Positions 38,851 to 49,976 of a DNA stretch of 64,000 bases are shown here, piece after piece. Below the pieces are notes generated by a model. It had not been told where the DNA came from. It ran no database searches and was given only the letters and a program-made list of their open reading frames with translations. Position 1 is the stretch's first letter; every line of letters starts with the position of its first letter. This DNA comes from Atherinomorus stipes (taxonomy: Eukaryota; Chordata; Actinopteri; Atheriniformes; Atherinidae). The position numbers and the translations under genes were made by a program. The stretch is from contig JALJCO010008696.1 in assembly GCA_023101725.1 (NCBI GenBank), positions 226,916-290,915 of the forward strand. The letters run 5' to 3'.

Positions 38851-39750
38851 AATTGACCTATGGCTAAGCCCCGCCCCCTCCACTCACTCGGACAAACAAA
38901 CATTCGGTGACAGGCGCTATGTGACATTTCGGGAGATGACAGCTGTCAACACGGACAACAGACGCGTGATCAGACAGAGTGATCATGACAAGATAAATTA
39001 AAAAACATAAAAACAATACAAACAAACAAAAAGAAATTGTTCAGAAGTCTTAAACTGGGAGTAGAAATCAGCCTGTGAATCTCTGAATGTGACTCGTGTC
39101 GCTCCCTCAGTTTCTTGCACAAACTACTGCACGGCTGCTGTTGTTGTGCCAAAAAGTGATCATCTGACAAAAACTGATCAAACAGCCACGGAAGCGGAGC
39201 AGTCTGGCTGCAGCTTGAAGCCAGAGGCGTGTCGTTATCGACGTTACTACACCACACCTGTACTACACGACAGCGTCTTATGTACCGTTACCACGTACCA
39301 AAACTAGCATGTTTAGCTAGCGTTAGCCAACTTAAACTAACGTTAGGGAAGGTAACTTCATATTTCTTTCAAGCAAAGTGACAACATGTTGCCTCGAATA
39401 CGATGTTCCCTTACCTTAGAACAGATGTAGGCATCCTTGTTCATTTTATCCACGTTCAGTTGATGCTGTGGTCTGCCGCATAACTTTGGCTTGATGTGAC
39501 TTGGTAAAAGGCAAAAAAATACGCCCTGTCACCCAGCCTCTCAGGATACCTAGTATCGGAGTTGCATGTACCCCATGCACACGTTTGACCATTTTAAACT
39601 AAAAAGAACACATAAAAACGAACAAAAACGGACTAACTTCAATGCATTTCAATGGACGTTCAAGCAGAGAATGTCCGAGTGTATGGGAAAGCTGTGCGCA
39701 CTGTGATTGGCTCATCGTGTTTGGGGGCGTGGTTTAGCCATAGGTCAATT
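38851..39750. mobile_element. 900-bp transposon with AATTGACCTATGGCTAA ends
   Basis: Inverted ends AATTGACCTATGGCTAAGCC (then CCGCCCC) and AATTGACCTATGGCTAAACC (minus, then ACGCCCCC). Interior is CG-containing with no transposase recognised. Confidence 0.85.
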
Positions 39751-40131
39751 ACTTCATATAGGTTGTGTAAGGGAGAAGCACTTTATCTACACATTTAAAT
39801 TTTTATTTGAAAATACATATTTTTATTTCACAGTTAAGTATGCATTATCAAACTACTGGGTTACGTTTTCAGCGACTCTCCTGGCCCTGCATACTTATGA
39901 TCTATTGTTCTTGGTAACCTAAGAAGTTTGGTTTTTGCAGGAGAAATCCTGATATATTTTGGACCACCAGGGATCAAAGCAGAGGGGTCTTCAGCCCAAA
40001 GACACTGATGTTTTTCAAGACCTCCTACTTGACCAAGACATTATGGGAACAGACTGATTGGTTCCTGATCAAAAAATTGCAGGGACTTCTTCATTTTTTT
40101 GTTTTTTGTTGAGCATTTTGACATGCAAGTA

Positions 40132-40608
40132 CACACTCAAAAATAGAGGTACGATACAGGAACATTTTCGTACCTGTAGGTACATTTTTTACAAATGTTC
40201 TCTCAAAAGTAGAATATTGGTCTTTATGAGGCCAGAAGTACCTATATACTATGAAAAAGGGTCTAAAGTAGTATAAAATACAAATTTGTACCATTTCAAC
40301 CCTAAGGGTACCTGCAGCATTGAAAAATGTACGAAGCTTGTACAATAACTATAAATAGCAGTCCTTCTAAACAGTAGTATAACTATAGTTATTATATTAT
40401 GATTTTCATAAATAATCATAGTAATAATTGTATGTACAATTTGTTTGTTTGGCCTAATATTTATACAATTATTCATTTATTACATTCTCATACAGCTTGA
40501 AAAGGTACAAAAATGGACCAGAACCGAAGGCATGTCTTTCAAAAAGGAACACCAGCGACAAGCTTTGTACCCTTTTAGTACAAATTGTTATCCCTATTTT
40601 TGAGTGTG
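40132..40608. mobile_element. TA-flanked MITE with CACACTCAAAAATAG ends
   Basis: Perfect 15-bp inverted repeats CACACTCAAAAATAG, TA on both sides, 477 bp. Interior rich in gtacc / ggtac words in both orientations (ggtacgatac, cgtacctgtaggtac). Confidence 0.85.
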
Positions 40609-40683
40609 TATGTAGCAGCCTGAGCTGATATATATTGACATTTAGTTTTGTCCATGTTATTTAATTTAGTGAGGACAGATTTA

Positions 40684-40990
40684 ACTTTGCAGCTTTGATG
40701 AACTTCAGACTTTTCAAGTAGGTTTTCACACGGGGCCTCTACAAACCAGAACCTTTACATTAATGCAGATGCAAGTCAGTCCTGATCAGCAGTTTTTTTT
40801 TTTACTGAAGAGAGAGAAAATCCAGTTCAATCCAATCCAACTTTATTTATAGAGCACTTTAAACATTGACAAAAAGTGCTGTACTTAAGTATACTGTAAG
40901 ATAACTAAGATACTACTGATACTGGTGATGTCATCCTGGTTACTGGTTCTTGATAATAATGAACATGATGACACAAAAACACATGAAACA
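40684..40990. repeat. TRIM-cluster flank block, copy A
   Basis: Starts aactttgcagctttgatgaa and ends gatgacacaaaaacacatga. The same block recurs at 52919-53135 and 63280-63447. This copy carries an extra segment (tttatttatagagcacttta, 40845-40900) like a SINE tail. Confidence 0.7.
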
Positions 40991-41007
40991 AAGAGTCTGC
41001 AGTGAAA

Positions 41008-41920
41008 TTAATGATATTTTATTTTCCTTTTCCACTAAAACATTGTTCAGAAATACAAATGTACTGTTCTGCTCACTCGTCTGATTCCCACTCCTCATAT
41101 TTACACAACAGCTTCTGTCCAGAAACCACCAACATTTCCTGACAGCACATCATCTTTTACACAGAAGCAACAAAATGAACAATCCAGAAACACATCCATC
41201 TTTACTATTATTAACATAATTCAATACTGCTGTACAAAGCCGCAGTAACAGCAGCAAAATATACAGTAAAAACAGCAGTATATATATATATTTGGTCAAA
41301 ATTAAGTTTATACTGAAAACGTTCTTTTTAACACCTAATTTATCGTGTAATAGAACCACATGTTTCAACTTGTTCCCATTTCAGAGAAATCACTTTGTCA
41401 ATAACATATCCAAAACATGTTTGAATGGCCAGTATCAAATACTGAAGCCTTTTTTCTCAGTTTAAAGGTTAGTGAAGTTACTGCTTTTTGCATTTGTAGG
41501 GCAGTATAGTGATAGTGATATTTAAAAAAAAAAAAAAACCCAAAAGATGTAAAAGTACCACAAGAAATTTTGATTGACAGCTGAAGAAATGGCACAATAA
41601 TAGAGACAAAATAAAGTGGAAACTAAAATAAAAACTAAAATAAACATTTTAATCATTTAAACCAGGGGTGCCCAGGTCCAGTCCTCAAGAGATACTATCC
41701 TGCACATTTTGGTTGAGTGCCTTCTCCAACACACCTCAATCAAATGAATAGCTCGTTACCAGCCTCTGCAGAGCTGAATGACATGCACATGAGGGAATTA
41801 GCCATTTGATTGAGGTGTGCTGGGGAGGGGATGCTCTAAGAATTGCAGGATAGTAGGTCTTGAGGACCGGAGTTGGGCACCCCTGATCTAGACAATCTCA
41901 CCTAAAGTGACTCCTCCTGC
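41008..41920 (-). other. T2 3' UTR
   Basis: Minus-strand continuation of T2. It keeps the T3/T4-like segment at 41560-41600 (minus CCATTTCTTCAGCTGTCAAT) and the tail ggacagaagctgttgtgtaa (41100-41125, inverse) with AATAAA at 41023-41018. A fold-back MITE (41663-41885) lies within it. Confidence 0.65.
41663..41885. mobile_element. fold-back hAT-like MITE in the T2 3' UTR
   Basis: Ends caggggtgcccaggtccagt and (minus) caggggtgcccaactccggt, with internal arms tcaatcaaatg / catttgattgagg. Near-match 8-bp flanks atttaaac / atctagac. About 35 bases after the T2 stop codon. Confidence 0.8.
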
Positions 41921-43600
41921 CTATTTCGCTTTAATGAACTCAGCAGCAGATTTATAAACTAAAAATCCAACTCCAGCATAGAGCGGCTGAGTGAATGTGG
42001 TCTGGACTCTGTGGAGGAGAGTCATGGTTTTAGAGACGCTGTAGAAAGACAGAATACCTGCTCTGTGATCCAGATACACTCCTACTCTGGAGGAACCAGG
42101 ACCTGAGACATCAGTGCGGACTTTGTTGTGATAAAATGTGTAACTTTTCGAGTCAAGACTTAATGACCAAGACTTGTCATTAGATCCAAATCTACATTCG
42201 CGCGACTTTCCTGCTCTGCTGATCTTCTTGTGGGCGACTGCTACATAAACTCCTCCTCCTCTCCACTTCACCTCCCAGTAACAACGTCCAGTCAGACTCT
42301 CTCTGCTCAGGACCTGCCACCAATGAGTGAATCTGTCTGGATGACTGGAATAAGACTGTTGTTGTTTTGTTACTGTTGCTTTTCTGTTCCCTTCAGATAA
42401 TAACATTTGTGTGTTTGCTGTGTTTGGATCCAGTGTGATTTCTCTTGAATATTTTAGAAAGTCTGCTCTGCCCTCTGGTTCTGGTTCTGGTTGTGTCAGT
42501 AAAACGTCCACATCAGTGACCACCAGTGAGATGTTTGTCCATTTGTCCATCAGGATGTCCTGTAGTTCATCTCTGGTCTCTGCCACAGCTGCTGTCACAT
42601 CCTCAAAGTATTTCAGAGGACAGATATTGAGTTTGGATGAGTGTGTAGACTCACTGAGTGCTGACAGTGAGGGGTAGTTGTGTAGAAACTGGTTGTGATC
42701 CTCTGTGTGTGAGAGCTGCTCCAGCTCGCCGTCTTTCCTCTTCAGCTCAGTGATCTCCTGCTCCAGCTTCTCCTGAAGCTCTTTGACTCGACTCACTTCA
42801 GTTTCCTGCTGGGATCTGATCTGCTGCTTCACATCAGAGCTTCTTTTCTGGATGAGACGGATCAGCTGAGTGAAGATCTTCTCACTGTCCTCCACTGCTT
42901 TATCAGCGGAGCCATTGATGGCCTCCACCTCCTGTTGAAGCAGCTTCACATCTTTCTCTCCGTCCTGGATTCTCTTCTGGATTTGCTGTCGACTCACCTC
43001 CAGCTCCTTCTGCTTCTCAGCTCTTTCTGCTGGAACTGAGACTGTTTCGTGACCTTTATGTTGATCCATCAAGCAGAGATAACAGATACTCTGCTGATCA
43101 GTACGACAGAAAATCTTCATCTCCTCATTATGACGAGAACAGATGAGCTGCTGGAGGTTCTTGGAGGGCTCCACCAGCTTGTGTCTCTTAAACTGAGCTA
43201 TTTCATCATGAGGTTGGAGGTGATTCTCACAGTAAGAAACCAAACAGACCAGACAGGACTTGATGGCTTTCAGCTTCCTCCCAGTGCAGACATCACAGGC
43301 CACATCTTCAGGTCCAGCATAGCAGTGATCAGCTGGAGCAGCTTGGAGTCCAGTCTTCTTCAGATCCTCCACTAACTCTGCTAACACAATGTTTTTCTCC
43401 AGGACAGGTCTCGGTTTAAAAGTTTTCCTGCACTGAGGACAGCTGTGGATTCCCTTCTGATCCTCTTCATCCCAGTGGGATTTAATACAGTCCATACAGT
43501 AGCTGTGTCCACAGGGAATAGCCACCGGATCCTTCAGTAGATCCAGACAGATGGTACAAGAAATTTTCTCCTGTTGTATCTGAACTCCTTTCTGCGCCAT
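41921..43600 (-). CDS. TRIM-family E3 ubiquitin ligase, copy T2 (finTRIM/TRIM25-like)
   Basis: 559 residues, intact, starting MAQKGVQIQQEKISCTICLD. Same domain order as T1 with identical residue numbering: RING (C15 to C57), B-box 1 and 2, coiled coil (about 190-320) and PRY-SPRY (about 380-559). The coiled coil is nearly residue-for-residue the same as in T1, T3 and T4 despite the opposite orientation. The PRY-SPRY loop (SLSLDSKSYTFYHNKVRTDV) and C-terminus (GFLVYKSAAEFIKAK) are its own. Head-to-head with T3, with LINE and MITE insertions between. Expected role is ubiquitin ligation directed by PRY-SPRY, plausibly in antiviral defence; that is inferred from the family. Subfamily name uncertain. 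Confidence 0.93.
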   Translation of the reverse strand: MAQKGVQIQQEKISCTICLDLLKDPVAIPCGHSYCMDCIKSHWDEEDQKGIHSCPQCRKTFKPRPVLEKNIVLAELVEDLKKTGLQAAPADHCYAGPEDVACDVCTGRKLKAIKSCLVCLVSYCENHLQPHDEIAQFKRHKLVEPSKNLQQLICSRHNEEMKIFCRTDQQSICYLCLMDQHKGHETVSVPAERAEKQKELEVSRQQIQKRIQDGEKDVKLLQQEVEAINGSADKAVEDSEKIFTQLIRLIQKRSSDVKQQIRSQQETEVSRVKELQEKLEQEITELKRKDGELEQLSHTEDHNQFLHNYPSLSALSESTHSSKLNICPLKYFEDVTAAVAETRDELQDILMDKWTNISLVVTDVDVLLTQPEPEPEGRADFLKYSREITLDPNTANTQMLLSEGNRKATVTKQQQSYSSHPDRFTHWWQVLSRESLTGRCYWEVKWRGGGVYVAVAHKKISRAGKSRECRFGSNDKSWSLSLDSKSYTFYHNKVRTDVSGPGSSRVGVYLDHRAGILSFYSVSKTMTLLHRVQTTFTQPLYAGVGFLVYKSAAEFIKAK

Positions 43601-43745
43601 TTCAGCTCTCAGTAAAGACGACTGGGATTGTTTTTCTTCTTAAACAGGATTCTAGTTAGGCATCTGATCCAACAACATATTTGTACAATGAATGTGGCCA
43701 ATCAGTTCCTCCATGTTAGTTACACCCATCATGAAGCATGTAGGT
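43601..43745 (-). promoter_or_regulatory. T2 5' leader with conserved splice-acceptor motif
   Basis: On the minus strand, TTCCCTCCCCTTTAG (AG at 43747-43746) is followed by acctacatgcttcatgatgg and gtgtaac, matching the leader of T1, T3 and T4. Confidence 0.5.
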
Positions 43746-43960
43746 CTAAAGGGGAGGGAACAGTGAAATCAGAGCTGGTTCATACCTCCATGGGGCCCCA
43801 GGCAAAATTCTGGTAAGGGCCCTCCTAACTGAACTGCAAAACCTTAACAGTCACACATATTGCATAAAACATATTTTAATATGCTGCCACCTTTTGTTCT
43901 GACTAATAAATAAAAAATTGAGAACTATGAAGAAATCAGAACAAATCAAATCAAACTAAA

Positions 43961-44286
43961 GCCCCATTTCCACCATCGGGTCTGGGTCGGGTTGGGTTGG
44001 ATCGGTCCACGTTTTTTTGTGTCTCCACAGATAAAAACTGGGACGGGGACCCTTATAACTTTACCTGACCCAGCCTACTTTTTTGGTACCCTTAGGAAAG
44101 GGTACTAATCTAAACGATCCGGACCAAAGAGGTGGAGCGAGTACACAGAAATCTGGGGGGGGGGGGGGGTTAGGGTAGGATTACAGTTTGCTGTGGGGAC
44201 GCAAACCTAAGTCAACATATCCGTGCCAAAACCCACCAGATCCAGCCTTGCCCCACCTGACCCAGACCCACAGGTGGAAATGGGGC
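43961..44286. mobile_element. MITE with GCCCCATTTCCACC ends
   Basis: Inverted ends GCCCCATTTCCACC at both sides, with cgggtctgggtcgggttggg and cccagaccca inside. A 13-base G run at 44156-44169. No open frame. Confidence 0.75.
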
Positions 44287-44414
44287 TTAAATGTGTAAGC
44301 AAACAGTCATACAATCTCAGTCGTTGGGTTTGTAAAAGATGTCATTATTTTTTATACAGTAACTCCTCATTAAAAGTGACCCTTTCTGCACTTTCTTAAA
44401 GGCAAAAATCATCT

Positions 44415-44580
44415 GTGGCAAGGTACGCAATAGAGGACCTAGGTGGGATTTGATCCCCAGACTCCCAGGTGGGAGTCATGCACACAGACCATTCAGCCAA
44501 AGGGACACCCCCTGTGCGCAATGAGCCAGGGTGCATGATTCATCGGAGGCATAGTGACAGGACCCCACACTGTCACGCAT
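44415..44580 (-). repeat. tRNA-like (SINE-type) repeat, copy 2
   Basis: Inverse of the repeat at 34556-34700. On the minus strand: TCCCTTTGGCTGAATGGT (A-box-like) and GGGGATCAAATCCCACC (B-box-like), about the spacing of a tRNA. Likely a tRNA-derived SINE head, not a working tRNA. Confidence 0.55.
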
Positions 44581-44892
44581 CAATAATGTCATCAAATGAT
44601 TTTTGCTTCCCCACATTATGGTTGATGCTCATAATGAACCTGGCTCTATCCTTCCACTGGCTGGAGCCTGTGCTGCTGCTTGTAGCAGCACAGTAATATA
44701 GATAAGGCCAATACTGATTCAGTTTTATCAAATTGGCAGGGCTTGTTTTACTTCCATGTCATTTACATATAGTTAATTATTATTTATATTATTATTTATT
44801 ATAGGCTACAATTTCTATTTATTTAGCACCATTTTCAGAATATTTGACCAAGTTTAATTCCATAACAGTGGCTCAAGAAAGAGATTCAGCAG

Positions 44893-47365
44893 AAGGCCAG
44901 ACTTCCCTCTCCCTGGCCACATGCATCAGCTCATTTGGGGGATCTCAAGGCGTTCCCAAGCCAGCCGACAGATGCAGTCTCTCCAGCATGTCCTGAGTAT
45001 CACCCTGGGGGGACGTGCCTGGAACACCTCTCCAGAAAGGCGCCCAGGAGGCATCCTGACCAGATGGCCGAACCACCTCATCTGGCTCCACTTAATGACC
45101 AAGCTACGCACCCTATCTCTGAAGGCCTGGCCACCCTGCAGAGGAAAATAATTTTCGTGACGTCACTCTTTCGGTAACTATCCACAGCTGGTAACCATAG
45201 GTGAGGGTAGGAACTTATTTTCACTTGTAAATCAAGAGCTTCACCATCCAGCTCCCCTCCTTTACCACAACAGACAGTTGCAGAGTCCGCATCATCGTGG
45301 ATGCTGCACGATCCACTTATCAATCTCCCACTCACAGATACATCAAGATCCTGATATACTTGAACTCCTCCACCTGGGGCAGGACCTCACTCCTGGCCCA
45401 AAGGGAACACTCCACCCTTTTCCAGCTGAGGATCATGGTCTTGGATTTGGAGGTGCTGATTCTCATCCCAGCTGCTTTGCACTCAGCTTTGAATCTCCAG
45501 TGAGAGTTGGAGATCAAGGCCCAATGAGGCCAACAGAACCAGATCCTCTGCAAAAAGGAATCCATTCCTGAGGCCACCAAACTAGATCCCCCCAATGCCT
45601 TGGCCACACCTCAAAATTCTTCCCATAAAAGGGCAGCCTTAGTGGAGTTCAACCCTCACCTGAAACTAACCCAACTTTCTGCCGGAAATGCAGACCAAGT
45701 TCTGGCACTGGTTGTACAGGGATCAGACAGCTTGAATAAGGGGATCTGGAACTCCATTCTCCCAGAGTACCCCACAGGAGTCCAAAGACCATCTCCAAGT
45801 TCTCAAAACACATGTCAACTGGTTGGGCAAACTCCTATGCCCCCTCCAAGACCCTGAAGAGGGTGTGAAGCTGATCCACTGTTCTATGTCTGGGACAAAA
45901 GTCACATTGCTCCTTCTCAATCTGAGATTCAATTATAGATACAGATCTGGGCATGAAAAAGTTCCCCTTTCAGCCGACTGCCAGCCACTTCCCAGCCACT
46001 TCCCAGTCACTTGTCTGCTAATTCACTCACACAGAGAAACACCTGTGTGCCCCAGGGAAACGATTTCAGAGCATAAATGAATGCCCGGAACAAGGATGTT
46101 TCCACACGCCAAGTTTGGACACCGTACGTGATGCCGTATTTGCGGGACAAATCGTTCAGCCAGTGATAGTGCAGTAATGGTGCACTAGTGCACCACTTCT
46201 GGCAGAAAAAGGAGGAACTTTTTCATGCCCAGATCTGTAAATCTGAGATTCAACTACAGTTTGTACCATGGAGGCTCAGGATTTTTATCCCCCATAGTTG
46301 GAGCACACCCTCTGGTCTCTCTTTTTGAAGAAGGGGACCACCATCCTAGCCTGCCAGTCCAGAAGCATTCCTCCAATATCCATGCGATGCTCCAGAAGTG
46401 TGTCAACCAAGACAGCCTCACGGTATCTGGAGCCTTAAGGAACTCTGAACAGATCTTGTCTACCTCCTTGAAGTCATCCTCCATGGCTTTCCAGAACTCT
46501 TCCCATGTCCAAGTTTTTGCCTTAGTGACCAGGCAGAGCTACGCGGTGCTTAGCCTGCTGATACCTGTTAGTTGCTTCCAGAGCCAAACAGGCCAGAAAG
46601 GCCTGGTAGGACTCCTTTAGCCTGACAGCATCCCTCGCCACCAGTGTCCACCAACGAGTTCAGGGATTACCACTGCGACAGGCATGACAACTTCACAGCT
46701 CCAACTAGCTGCTTTGACAATAGAGGCACAGAACCCATCCTACATGGACTCAATGTCCCCCTCCTCACTTTGAACATGGTTGAAGCTCTTCTGGGGATGG
46801 GACTTGAAGTTCTCTGTCAGGGGACTCCGCCAGATGTTCCCAGCAGACCCTCACAGCATGTTTGGGCCTTCTAGGTCTGACCGGCAACCTCCCCCACCAT
46901 CCTCCCCCACTCACCACCAGGTGGTGATCAGTTGACACTCTCTTCATCCGAGTGTCCAGGATAAGGGGCTGCAGGTCTGACGACACGACTACAAAGTCGA
47001 TCATTAAGCTGCCACCTAAGGTGTCCTGATGCCAGGTGTACATGTGGACACTCTTGTGCCCGAACATGGTGTTCATTATGGACAATCCATGATGAGCACA
47101 GAAGTCCAACAACAAAACACCACTCAAACTCAGATCAGGGGAGCCGTTCTTCCAATCACACCTCTCCAGGTCTTACTGTCATTGCTCACGTGGACACTGA
47201 AGTCTCTCAGCAGAATAAGGGAGTCCCCAGATGGAGCCCTCTCCAACACTCCCAAGGAGTGTTTATTTAGTCCAAGGACTCCAGTAAAGGTTGGCTACAC
47301 TGAAATATTGTTCAGTGTGTAGGCATAGGTCAGGACCTATCCCCCACTCAAAGTCAGAGGGAGGC
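44893..47365 (-). mobile_element. RTE-type LINE, degraded copy
   Basis: Minus strand. 3' end at 44893 (ggccagacttccctctccct), EN-side words at 46960-47320 ([20 protein letters not shown] in the frame 46765-47127). RT fragment MRISTSKSKTMILSWKRVEC at about 45430-45480. Many stops and frameshifts. Carries a 296-bp MITE at 45942-46237. Confidence 0.85.
45942..46237. mobile_element. TA-flanked MITE with CAGATCTGGGCATGAAAAAG ends, copy 1
   Basis: Perfect inverted ends CAGATCTGGGCATGAAAAAG at both sides, TA on both flanks, 296 bp. Strong internal conservation with the copy at 55207-55494. Inserted in the RTE LINE. The host sequence aatctgagattcaa also appears on both sides. Confidence 0.88.
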
Positions 47366-47439
47366 TACACTTTTGTTCAGTTGATTAAACCCAGTAGAGG
47401 TTTTGGGCAGTGGCGAACCAAGCAGCTGCCCATGGGGGC

Positions 47440-48575
47440 GGCATTTTCCCCCTCCCCACCTGCTCATGGTAAAAAACTTTCTCATCAACCGCCCACACAC
47501 AGACTCAACCCCCATCATTCATCCTCACCGTCTCTTAGCACATGCGTCCCCCTGGGCTGTGTGCTAAGCCCTCTACTTTACGTCCTGTACACCGTCCTGT
47601 GCTCCATGTCCCAGCCAATCATCATCATCATCATCATCATCAGGGATAATACCAGCGGGGTTGGGCTCATCACTGTTGATGATGAAACAATGCACAGGAC
47701 AGCAGCTAGCAAATCTGGTGAGATGAAGCTCAGAAAACAAGCTAGAACTAAGCATCCGAAAACTAAAGAACCGATTGTGGACTTTAGGAAACACATGACC
47801 ACACAACCCGCCTCATAAATGGAGACTGTGTGGAAACTGCCACCACCTTCAGTTTTCTGGGTACCCACATCTCTTCTAAACTCTCCTGGACTGACAACAT
47901 CAGGGTTCTGGTGAAGAAGACGTTACCGCAGCTGCACTTCCTCCAAGTCCTGAAGAAGAGCAACCTGGACCAGAAACGGCTGATGGTCTTCTACTGCTGC
48001 TATGTGGTACTGTACACTGGCTTCACTTTTAGAAACAGGAAGGCTGCACAGAGGGTTATTAACACCACCCAAAAATCCTTGGCTGCCCTCCTTTGAGGAC
48101 ATCTTCAGATTCTCCTGTCTCAGGAAAACCAAAGCCATAAATGGAGACTCCTCACCACCCACCACCTGTCTGACCCACTTGCCTCCAGCCACTGTTTCAG
48201 ATCCATCAGGTCTCAGACCTCCAGGCTTCCAGTTTCTTCCCCTGGGCAATCTAGACTGGAAACAGTCAAAGGTCCATCGCCTCCCTCCCTTCAAACACCA
48301 TCAATGAACTAAAGACCACAGACAATAAAACCCTCACGGGTCTTTCATAACTTGAACAATCTCCTCTACATTGTCTTTTATTGTGCTCAATATTTAACTT
48401 CTAGTTTTAAGAAGTGTGCTCATTAATCCTTGTTTAATCTTTAATATTTCTATATTTCTTCTTTTGTAGTATCTTATATTTCTTTTGTGTAATGTGCACA
48501 GTAGCCGCGTGGAGCACCCACAACTTCACTGAAACTGATGTACAATGACAGTAAAGTCTGTTCTTATTCTGAATT
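47440..48575 (+). mobile_element. L2-like LINE, 3' part
   Basis: Codes for GCVLSPLLYVLYT (RT), then after a gap FSFLGTHISSKLSWTDNIRV, QLHFLQVLKKSNLDQKRLMV and RKAAQRVINTTQKS, typical of L2/CR1-group RT C-termini. Ends caatgacagtaaagtctgtt, a usual LINE 3' tail. The catalytic box region is replaced by an (ATC)n run at 47617-47641. Inactive. Confidence 0.8.
47617..47641. repeat. (ATC)n microsatellite
   Basis: About eight ATC triplets inside the LINE relic. Confidence 0.95.
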
Positions 48576-49262
48576 AACTACGTCAGAAGGTGGAGCTGTC
48601 TCTCCATTGGTGAAGGATATCCATTTTATTGAAGGTTGGAAAGAATGTAACGTCCAGCCAACACAGTACTTATTTGTTTTTGTCTGTATTTTACTTTGGT
48701 AAAAGGTTATTTTATGCTGTGTGTGGGTTTTATGTTCAACTGACATGGTCTCTATTTTTTTTTCTTCCTTTTAATATATTTTGTATAGTTTTCATGGTTA
48801 TATTTGGGGAGAAGTATTCAAATAAACCAGTGACAAGAAAGCAACTTGTGTTTTCATGTGCTTCAGGGAATTATGGTCTGGTTTTGTGTACATTGCTGCC
48901 TCCTGATTGCTGACTGCATGATTGCCTAGTTTGCCAGTCTGGGTAGAATGAAGGGGATAAGCATAGGATAAGCAGTTAATTAACCCATAACCCTCCTAAA
49001 ATCTGAGTAAACCAAAAACTTCAAATATGCTCTGCTTCAAACTTCTTGGACTAAATGCCAGATTAACCAGTTTTATTTTTCAAACTATTAAATAAATAAG
49101 CTCTGCTTTGTTCCCTCTACTTCACATTTACAAAGTTGAACACGGCCGTGACTGTGAAGTTTAACAGCTGACCGATCATATTCACTGCAGAGACATGTGA
49201 TGTTTAGATCAAAGTTTTGATTCATCAAACATTTGATTACAAAAGAGAAAAACAATCATTTT

Positions 49263-49330
49263 TGTTGAGAGCTGAAATGGCGCAGAAAAAAGTTCAGATG
49301 GATCCAGCATCCATCTGTCTGGATCGTGTA
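49263..49330 (+). pseudogene. TRIM N-terminal stub
   Basis: gagagctgaaatggcgcaga then MAQKKVQMDPASICLD, clearly the start of a TRIM coding exon like T1-T4, but the RING is cut after the second cysteine region and the sequence becomes unrelated (a gtaaagcactttctattccc SINE-like tail follows at 49420). A dead copy. Confidence 0.75.
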
Positions 49331-49873
49331 TCGTGTGATCGTAGGTATGTGTACTGTTATGTGCTTTGGGGTGTGAAGGCCTTTATCTTAATATGTATTT
49401 GTTTTTATTATGATGTAAAGCACTTTCTATTCCCCTTGGAAGGAAAAGCGATTTATGAATAAAATTTTATTTGATTTGACATTTGATCTCCCATGTTTCA
49501 TTTATGTATAAAGATTTTTAGGAATGACAGTGTAAGTTTTGGAAAAATTTGATGAAAATCTTTCAGTTGTAGACGTTTTCATGTTTAAGAAGAATCTACC
49601 AGCTAAAACTGAGCAGAGATGTTTTTCAGTCTCTTCTGTTGTTAAAGAGGATTAAACACAGTCATAAACTGCTCCTCTTCCTCCAATGGTTGAATATGAA
49701 GAGACGTGTATGAGGAAAATGAAAAAACGAAAAATAAAATAAGGGTTGGACACATTTCCTGCTTCAAACTGCTCCTCCTCCTGGAACTGAAGCCTGAAAA
49801 CTCCTCCTTTATCTTCCTGTTGTAAAACCCAGCAGCTCCACTCTGTTCATTATTTCCTGGTTCCTCCCTTCAG

Positions 49874-49976
49874 ATCTACAAGTCTGAGGATGAGTGTAAC
49901 CAACGTCTGCTGGAGGGGCAGAGCTGAAACACATGATGTTTAGATCAGATCTCACACTAGTTTCTGGTACCAGGAA
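49874..49976 (+). promoter_or_regulatory. T3 5' leader with conserved splice-acceptor motif
   Basis: ttcctggttcctcccttcag (AG at 49872-49873) then atctacaagtctgaggatga, the same layout as the other three genes. The upstream part from about 49790 is also shared with T4. Confidence 0.55.

Noticed and set aside
44415..44580. Functional tRNA gene
   Set aside because: The A- and B-box-like motifs are imperfect and no stable cloverleaf with paired acceptor stem can be drawn; better read as a SINE-type repeat.
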